From Bryopsis sp. KO-2023 (Eukaryota; Chlorophyta; Ulvophyceae; Bryopsidales; Bryopsidaceae): a stretch of DNA of 64,000 nucleotides. The notes below the pieces were generated by a model. The model had not been told where the DNA came from. It searched no databases and was given only the letters and a program-made list of their open reading frames with translations. A program made the position numbers and the translations under genes. This document shows, one piece after another, positions 56,401-64,000 of this stretch. The stretch is taken from assembly GCA_030272585.1 (NCBI GenBank), contig BSYQ01000003.1, positions 2,108,001 to 2,172,000 on the forward strand, given 5' to 3'. Position 1 is the stretch's first letter; each line of letters starts with the position of its first letter.

Positions 56401-59400
56401 TCCCGTATCCAGACTTCCAGGGGTTTTGTATTCCAGATGCGGCTGAGGCAACAGCCTGCTGGTCACCTTACCAAGAAGGAAAGCAAATGGGCGTTAGTTA
56501 ACATCCAATTAACATCCTGAAAAGCAAAAGCAAAACAAAGAAAAGAAGAAAAATCGAATGGTGCCAACAATTTTATGTTTTCATTGCTATTTTCTTTTTC
56601 TTGTTTGAATTTAAATACAGTTATGATGGACTGCTTACTGATGTCATTTTCTTGTCGACGGTCATTCCGAAATGCTTCAGCATTGGGTCCTCTGCCAATT
56701 TTGAGGAATTCAAAGCCTGCATGATGTCGGCTTTCCTGTCGGCTGGTGGTTTCGCCAACCTGGTGACCATTTCCCTTGTTTGACCATCCGTCAATTTCAG
56801 CTGCCGTTGGCCAGGCGCAACCCTGTTCCAAAATTTAAAGAAAAAAATGTAAAAAAAAGGTAACCCATCAGGCAAGCACTAGCTCCAGCCCTTTCTCGAT
56901 ATGAAAACAAAAGCCACACGAAGCTGCAGAAAAAAAAAACAAAAACAAAACGGCGGTCCCTTCTCTTCAAGCTTTAATGAGCAGCGAATGAATGTTTTAT
57001 TTTTTACTTTTCTCAAACAACAGCGAAAAAGAGTCCTATTTCCCACTTACGTGCAGGCCTCCGGCGGCAGGTAATTCACACGCTTCCCCTTCGAAACATC
57101 CAGGCAGGGCAAAAATGGGTATTTCAGAGGACCATATGCTTTCTTCCAGTACTCAGCCACGGTTTGCTGATTTCCTTCCCTGTCTCCAAAAGTCGCGCCG
57201 GTCGCAGCCTTTTTCGTCAGCCCTGTGGATTTCCTCTTCTGGTTTTTTCCCTGGGGCCTGTGCGTGGTTTGGACCTTGAAAAAAATAAGAAAAAACAAAA
57301 AAAAAACAAAACGAAAAATTCAATACGAGCATCAACAATGGTACTGAGGGCTGTGGGCGGGCATCAGGCCATCGATCGATTTGATCTTTTCGGTGGAAAG
57401 AAAACACCAAGCTTTTTTGGGTCAGTTTCTGCCAACCCTGATTCCACTCTGATTCAAAACATCTTGTACTTCCAAATTCAGGTGCAATGCCGCAAGAAAA
57501 GAGAAAACTTTGGAAGATTTTTCGACTGCGAAGGAAAGTTTTTCGGATACACAACCACTGGTTCGAGAACATGAAAAAAAAAACTGATCTGATTTGTAAA
57601 AATTACTAGCAAATGCTGCCACTTGATTTCAGCTAGGGACCCCTTTTCAGGAACAAAATATATATAATCGTACACACTCAACAACAAGGCAAAATTGACA
57701 CACACACACATTCACCACATCCAGTCAAGACTCATTTTTTAAGCACAAAAAGGAGGAAGAAATCCACTCGATTGCAGTTCAATTATCTCCTGGTTTTCCT
57801 CCAGCAAAGCGATACGTTCGGAAACCCACCAGTAATCCCGAGACAGCCTTCCGCATTCTCTTCCATTGCTGATCCGTCATTCTTTTGAGATCGTCAATCG
57901 ACCTCACTCCAGCGGCTTCTTTCATCACCTCGACTAGACTTCTCTCTTCCAGGAACGCTCCAGCGGTTGTGTCAATGTTCAGGGTCAGGCCCAACTGGCA
58001 AGGTCGGATCGACTGGTGGTAACCCAGCCAGAGCTGCAAAAAAAAGAAAGAAAAACACAATCACCCCACTGAGTTTAAAATAAAAGATTCGATATAAGGG
58101 CAGCTTCAAAAAAAAGCACACGATGTAACGACCGAACAATAATGCCACACACAGCTTGGAGACTTTTCTTTTTTGCACAGGGTTAAATAGATATACAGTA
58201 TTACCCCCCCCCCCCCTCCTCCTCCTCTCCCCTCAAGTTGTATTCTCAATTATTGAGCAATATTTGAAGCATTCCAAAAACGGATAACACTTATTAAAAA
58301 AACAAACAATAATAATAAAATAAATAAATCTATATATATGAATTCGAAACTTACTTCGGATCCTCCTGGGAGCCTCTGATTTCCCCTCGGGTCGCTGAAA
58401 AAGATGCTTCGGCCGTAGATTTGGCAATTGGGCCTGATTGCGGCTGAATATTTCAGGGAGACCTCGAGGCATTGCTGGCACTCCTGAGGCAAAGGCACGT
58501 CTGCTCGCTCGATATAGGCCAATAGGTCCTGGAGGTTGACTGTGTTTGCGTGCTGGGTAATGACCTGCAGCATCAAAAAAAAAGAAAAAGCATTTCAAAA
58601 CAAAATTCTGTACCGAAAAATTTGATAGGACAGGGCGAGAGAAAAATATAATAAATCTGTCAATGCACGTGCTCCATTTTTTCAAACATATATATATATA
58701 TATATATGTAGGTATGTTTCTTTATTTGTTTATTTAAGTAGTTATTTAATTTTTTTATAATGGAACCGCTGCAACAAATCAGACCTCTGAGTTTTATTTT
58801 TTTTTCGGCCAGACTACTAAACAAAACAGTTGCACACATTTTCCCCCGGGCAGAAAAAATAAAAATTAAGTAACACACGAAAAAAAAAAATACAATAATA
58901 GTAAAATAAAACAAAAAATAATTCTGCAGGCTCTGCACAGCCATGACCGATTGCATCTTTTCTGTTTAATTTTTTTTCTTGTTTTTTTATTTTTAACTTG
59001 GAAAAGGAATGCGTACCTCGAAGGCCCTGTCGCCACGAGGGCCCGTCATGGAGACCGCGAACACATGCCTTGTCCTCGGAAAAATTTCCTCTGGCGAGTA
59101 GATATTTTTCTTACCGTCGAAGGACCACCCCTTTACAGGCCAGTTGTTCTCCTTCGAGCATTTGTCGATGATCGCTTGGCACAGTTTCCTGGGAAGCGAC
59201 TGAGAGCCACTCGTGGGGTCGTCATCCGCACCTAGAAAAAAAAAAACAGATTCGTACCACACACACAATTTCCTTGAGGAAAAATAAGGAGATAATAACT
59301 GTGAAAAAATGCCAATGCATGAAGAAGACAGTCACAACATCAAGTTTCTATTTTTGGAAAAGAAAAACTATAACCGAGACTCACGATTCGAAACGATAAC

Positions 59401-60411
59401 GCCACCTGGAAATTTAAAAAAGAAACAATCCTCCATGCAAAAAAAATTATCAATTAATAAAAATGCTGTGGAAAGATTGAGAAAAGACACGCATGCACCA
59501 CCCCAAATCAGTATTTTTTTTCTTTTGTTTTCTCCAAAAGAATCCACACCATATCGATCTTCTCCCGCCGGCTTGACCTCCACGTCATAATGGAACACGT
59601 TTGTCTTCGACAACCTCACACCGAAGTGATTGGTTGTCAAAGACACCTGCCTCCCGACGGTGCCCCCCTTGTCAGGCCTCCTCGCAAGCTGCACCCACAA
59701 CAATCAGCGAACGTCAAAAACACGATGTCAAAGTTCGAGACTTCGATCCTTGGGTGACGTGTCGATCGAATTCGAATTCGCACCTAAAATCCATTACTAA
59801 ATCGCAGCACCCCCTGCCACCAAACGACGACCCGTGGCAAGGATCGATGGAAAAGCAGGTCTAGAGATCAGAAGCAACTTCCAAGAAACGACTACCCTTG
59901 GTTGGAAATATCAATCGCGCGCGGCCTGGTGTCCCCACTTACCGTTCCTTCCGGCAGCCCTGCTGGCTGCTTCCCTCTGATGCACTGCGCTTTGAGCGAC
60001 ATGGCGTTCGCTTTCGCCCCCGCTTCTGCCGTTTCCCAGCCCTGTCCCCGTCCCCCCCTTCCTCCACCGCTTCCTCGGCCACGCCCACCTCCTCGCCCAC
60101 CTGCATGACACCCACGCACCCGACATTTCAACGCCGAGGTGACGACTACCATCAGGACGCTTTCAAACAGCAGCCCAGAAAACCAATTGCGCAAAAACTG
60201 AGAACACGTCACTCCATGCAGCGTTCGAACTCGAAGTCCTCTACCGAGTCAAAACGAAACTCGAGCACGAAACGACTCATAAAAATAGAACAGCAGTCGG
60301 ACGCCTACCTCCTCTATCCCCTCCCCTGCCCCTCCCACTATCCCGGCCACCTCTGCCACCTCCGCCACGCCCATCGCCCCGACCCCGACCTCGGCCTCCT
60401 CTTCCACTCAT
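53479..60411 (-). CDS. AGO: Argonaute, slicer-competent (DEDH), RGG-rich N-terminus
   Basis: Small-RNA-guided silencing effector. Fifteen exons join in phase: 60309-60411, 59943-60100, 59550-59688, 59385-59405, 59017-59231, 58355-58564, 57830-58033, 57051-57274, 56639-56822, 56286-56466, 55818-56009, 55313-55622, 54610-54814, 53918-54231, 53479-53635, giving 938 residues. Residues 1-~55 are RGG repeats ([18 protein letters not shown]..), which in other Agos are arginine-methylation/Tudor sites. The N domain follows ([20 protein letters not shown]), then the linker and PAZ (to [19 protein letters not shown]), MID ([10 protein letters not shown] onward) and PIWI. Catalytic residues are all present: D691 (FGADVTHP), E731 (HRQEL), D762 (FYRDGVSEG), H899 (YYAHLAA). 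It ends in MFFI, the usual Ago-type end. Exon 4 is only 21 nt. It is AGO-clade rather than PIWI-clade by motif wording. Confidence 0.95.
55114..55146 (+). repeat. T-run then long G-run in Argonaute intron
   Basis: About T8, G10, C, G10, A, G4 in the intron between Ago exons 12 and 13, preceded by a short ATTCTC tandem repeat (55084-55105). Confidence 0.85.
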
Positions 60412-61716
60412 CCCAAGCCTTTACTTTTGTGAATGACAGAATCCGTGTCCAACACGGCCACGAGAACTTTTGAGAATCCGCCAAAAAAAACCAGCCTTCG
60501 TCGCAGCGAAAGCGTGCAAACGAAAAGACGATATGCTACTGAACTGCGTCCACTGTTCCAACGTTCTGAACCTGTTGGGAGATGTCTGTATGAACAGGAG
60601 AATTATTGAACACGGAGGGAGACACGGGTTTATGTGCGGGGAATGTTGGCTGACTAAATAGGAATGACTCACTCGATATCCTATTCAGCACAATCTATGT
60701 TCACCCTCGATGCTCGTTTTCCCCAATGATTTGTGGCGCAGCACTGTGTCCCCAGGACTTCCAGATTGCACGTCTGTCAGAGCGGCTTCTTGGGGCGAAG
60801 GTGTTTATTGGGCGCGAGTTCGCTCTGGGTTCTTGGGGCAAAACGTTTTTTTCGAAAGCGAATTTGCTTTGATCAGGCTTGTTGGGGAAGAAAAATGTGG
60901 CATTTGTGGTTTCATCTGCCTGATGGAGCCATTCACCCTGGCAAAAAGCTACAAGAAACTGTTTCCTCAACACACACACACCCCTTCCATTGGTAAAAGT
61001 TCAAATGGTGAAGGGCCGTTTCCATATTCCAAGGGATGGATATTCGGTCCTATGATTTTTTGAATTGCATATGGACTGGCCTTCCAAGGTGGTGGCCTTT
61101 CTGAGTTCAGATTTGGATGCTCCAAGGATAAATATCAGGTACAACACAAAGGGGTCCAGATGCTCCCAAATAAAAATAAAAACAAGACAGAGAGAAAGCG
61201 ATGGCAGACATAGTGCATTGTATTCCACAGATTGGCAGCCATGGTGCACAGTACTCCACAGATTTTCACCCAAACGTGAAAAATGTGAATGTTTGCCCAA
61301 AAGTTGATTTTCGTGTGAAAAGTTCTAAGGGATAGCCTTCCTTTGGAGAAGGCTTTTTTTTTCCCAATAAGGGAGGATCATTTCTTTGTTTTTTTTCTAT
61401 CGACAGTTTGCAACAGAGCCTGAGCTTCTTCTTACTCATGTGTGTGTGTTCGTTCGTTTTGACCAAAATAAAAACAAACCATCACTCCATATCCAAAGAA
61501 TTAGCATGAATGCAGGGTCGAAACTCAAGGGGGGCTTGTCAATCGATGCTAAGCGAAAACCCAACACTAATCCAAAACAATAGAGAACAATTATTGCTGA
61601 CGTGCCTTGCCTAACAATATGACAAAATCTTATTTCCAAATGTAGTTACGGCTTGAACGAAGAAGAAGCAGAAAAAATGGATATGTTTTTTTAATGGCCC
61701 GACAGAGCCCCCCTCG
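60412..61716. other. intergenic, Argonaute promoter side and oligopeptidase B 3' flank
   Basis: Contains the small plus-strand Cys-pair frame at 60533-60661 and otherwise no supported exon. Open frames at 60710-61063 lack similarity or splice context. Confidence 0.5.
60533..60661 (+). CDS. possible 42-residue peptide with two C-x2-C pairs
   Basis: An ATG-initiated frame reads MLLNCVHCSNVLNLL.. and ends ..FMCGECWLTK before TAG. The spacing of CVHC and CGEC is like a small zinc ribbon. It is divergent from Argonaute, starting 122 nt from its ATG, so it could also lie in the promoter by chance. Confidence 0.2.
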   Translation: MLLNCVHCSNVLNLLGDVCMNRRIIEHGGRHGFMCGECWLTK

Positions 61717-64000
61717 TTAATATACATCCACCCCGTTCATTTTCAGCAGGAAAGCAAGCTTGACGGCTTCCTCCTTCAGAACTCCAAACTTCCCCGTCAG
61801 AGAAACGTGGCCAGCATCCATGTTGGTTTTCAGAACAAGAACATTGTCCCCTGTTTTCATGTGTCGCATTTTTGCTGAGCCAAAAAAACACAGAAAAAAA
61901 TCATCCCAACATTCAGCGGTGAGAATTCATAATTTCCCCCAGTGGTGGGCAAAAAAAGCCTCTTTGCTGAAAAAAAAAAGCAACCAGTCCGTGCGTATCC
62001 AATGTGCAAGAAATTTGATTTTTTTTTGCGATCTTGACTTTTCCACGACAAAAATCGCTTCCAAAACAGAGCCAAAGGATGACTAATACACACAACTTCT
62101 TAGTGTTTCATATCCATAATTCCAGGCAAAAAAAAATCACCACCACAAGCATTCCTTACCGACAAATTTAGCGGGCTCCCAATAGCCCACCCTCGGATCG
62201 AACAGCCCAGCCGTCACCAGCAAATTCGGATATTCCACTTCTCGAATGTTGTCGATCGGGGAGTAGCTTTTGATGTACCAATAAAACTCGGGGTCAGCGG
62301 GGTTTCCCCACTCCTCATATTCCAGAGAGGTCAAAGGAATGCTCTCATCCAGCATGGACGTCAGTACATCCACGAACGGGACCTCCAGAATTACCGTTTT
62401 GAACAGATCTGGCCTCATGTTCATTGCGGCTCCGGCTGTCAGACCCCCGGCGGAGCCACCAGCTAATGTCAGCTTTTCTGGGCTGGTGTAGCCGTTGGCG
62501 ATGAGGTATTCCGCACAAGAAATCACATCCAAGAAGGTGTTTTTCTTCTTGAGGAATTTCCCGGTCTCGTACCATTCCCTGCACAAAATCGATCCATTTT
62601 TGTCCCAACATCTCTTTTCCTTTTTTGAAAAAAGAAAAAGCTGTTTTTGGGAAATTCGACAATCTTACCTCGCTCCGCATTTACCTCACGGAAGAGCACC
62701 ACACAGAAATTTGATATTTTTCGAATTTGTTTTGTTGTTTTTTGAGAGGGATTTGGGGGAATGGAGGGGTGGGGGGGGGGGATTCCAAGAAATGGTTTCG
62801 ACCCGCACACCTTCCCAGTGCACCGCCTCCTCTGACATGAGCAATAGCAAAGGTGAACCCCCTGTCAATCAGCGACAATCGTTCGGATGAGAAATGGGGG
62901 TCCACAGAAATCTGGTAAGCTCCATAGACAGACAGCACCAGGGGGCTGGATCCATCAAGCTTCACCATGTCTGGCCTGTAAACGAGGGAAATCGGAATTT
63001 CAACTCCATCGTGACCCTCTGCCGTCAAACGCTCCGTCTTGTAAAGGGATTTGTCGAAACCGCCCTTCACCGTTTGAACTTTTTTAATGGATCTTTGGCC
63101 GGAAATCATGTCGTAGTCGATAACTGTTGGAGGCCTCGTCATTGAGGAGAGGTGCAGCCGGACCAGGTCCGAACTGAAATCGCTGTCATCACCTTTATTA
63201 AAAAAATGCAAAAAATATATATTAAAAAAAAACCTTGGCAAATTTTGAATGTGTGCGTGTGTCTTCCAGCAGTGAAAGCACTTCAAGGCGTGAGTTTAAG
63301 AATTTTCTAAAAATAGATCGATAGGTAGTCAACCCAGGTGATTAAATTCTCAACTTTTAAAAATGTATGGGGCTCTTTTCGGCTGGGGTGTCAAATCCTA
63401 GCACTGTGGCCTTAATATTAAAATAAAAAAAAGAACGAATTCAATTCGAAAAAGGCATTTTTTTTCTCTCCTTCCTCACTCTCCGAAACAGCTTAAAAAA
63501 ATAATGGGGAAAACTAATGGGGGATTTCTATTCGTTCTTCTGATTATTCGATTCAAAAATCTTCAGGGGAAAAAATGAAGAAAATAATTAAATAATAAAT
63601 AATCCAGTACTTACCAAATTGGAGCTTATATGCAGCATCCTCAATGCTGATTTTATGCGCTTTCCCAATGTTCCCTGGATTGATGCCCTCATCCGGCAAC
63701 TTATAGAGTACTATGTTTGAGAGGCCGTCTTTTCTCGCCTGGACTTGAAGAAAACCCTTCTTCGTATAATGGCTTTCGATTTCGACTTCTGGATCATAGG
63801 GCACGATAACCTGTACAAGCACATCAAAACGCAAAAATAAGAAAAAAAGTAAAGTTTCCTTTTTCATGGTTGGCGGTGTTTCAGGACCATTACTGAAAAC
63901 AGCAGTAGATTTGCTTTTTTCCTTGGATCTTCTTGATTCAATTTTCTTTTTCCAATTTTTATTTTTTTTTTTTTTTGGGGGGGGGGGGAGGTTAGTGTAG
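61717..64000 (-). CDS. oligopeptidase B (S9A prolyl-oligopeptidase family), 5' part off window
   Basis: Serine peptidase that cuts short peptides after Arg/Lys. Visible exons, in phase: 63615-63810, 62811-63192, 62160-62578, 61717-61873 (stop TAA). The 5' half lies beyond the window. The first visible exon is late beta-propeller (VIVPYDPEVEIESHYTKKGF). The next has SIKKVQTVKGGFDKSLYKTE, then the hydrolase start VLSVYGAYQISVDPHFSSER and AHVRGGGALGR. Catalytic residues are present: Ser in LAGGSAGG, Asp in GLFDPRVGYWEPAKFV, His in TNMDAGHVS. WYETGKFLKKKNTFLDVI and the FDPRV...EPAKFVAKMR wording are typical of oligopeptidase B rather than POP or ACPH. The end is ..LLKMNGVDVY. No targeting signal can be judged because the start is missing. 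Confidence 0.93.
63960..63992 (+). repeat. T-run then G-run near right edge
   Basis: About T16 followed by G11 and AGG, within the oligopeptidase B intron at the window edge. Same type as the tracts at 43580 and 55114. Confidence 0.85.

Noticed and set aside
1..64000. CRISPR arrays, operons, bacterial or viral genes, IS elements
   Set aside because: None seen. Spliceosomal introns throughout and the eukaryotic gene families exclude a prokaryotic reading; no transposase or reverse transcriptase frames were recognised.

Overview
This is an intron-rich nuclear segment of a eukaryote, best explained as a flagellated green-lineage (possibly streptophyte) alga. The evidence is indirect. A plant-type cystathionine gamma-synthase and a single rhodanese protein both carry transit-peptide-like N-termini. 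A FAM161-family centriole/cilium protein implies flagella. A selenoprotein (SELENOK) excludes ordinary land plants, which have lost the Sec machinery. A Cys/His motif of the kind seen in plant RIN13-like proteins is also present. Introns are T-rich with GT..AG ends, mostly 60-500 nt. I rebuilt most gene models by hand by matching splice sites and reading phase. No transcript data were available.

Layout, left to right: a doubtful minus-strand gene at the edge (275-974); a plus-strand nuclear protein with a Cys/His domain, Q/H-rich and SR/RG-rich linkers and a degenerate SNF2 ATPase lobe (1803-8104, perhaps to 8838); an SR splicing factor (10814-13653, minus); cystathionine gamma-synthase (14455-15930, plus, intronless); a secreted Ala-rich protein with a Cys-rich tail (17127-18545, minus); an intronless helical-repeat organelle protein (19047-21557, plus); a 15-exon FAM161-like gene (21841-28404, minus); selenoprotein K with an in-frame TGA, a hairpin just after it and a SECIS candidate (28781-30004, plus); a BTB-BACK protein (33073-36688, minus); a small one-TM mitochondrial-type protein, perhaps COX7a-like (37536-38378, plus); an armadillo-repeat protein with two membrane segments (40400-44374, minus); a secreted acidic repeat protein (45896-49032, minus); a plastid-type rhodanese (50658-51422, plus, intronless); a complete Argonaute with 15 exons (53479-60411, minus); and the 3' part of an oligopeptidase B gene running off the right end (61717 to >63810, minus).

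The genes do not form a pathway; this is ordinary eukaryotic gene order with several divergent promoter pairs (13654-14454, 18546-19046, 28405-28780, 36689-37535). The observations most worth following are the SELENOK gene with its two RNA elements, the SNF2-like protein that has lost both the Walker A lysine and the DEAH box, and the two unfamiliar secreted proteins (Ala-rich/Cys-tailed and acidic-repeat) that may belong to the cell covering.
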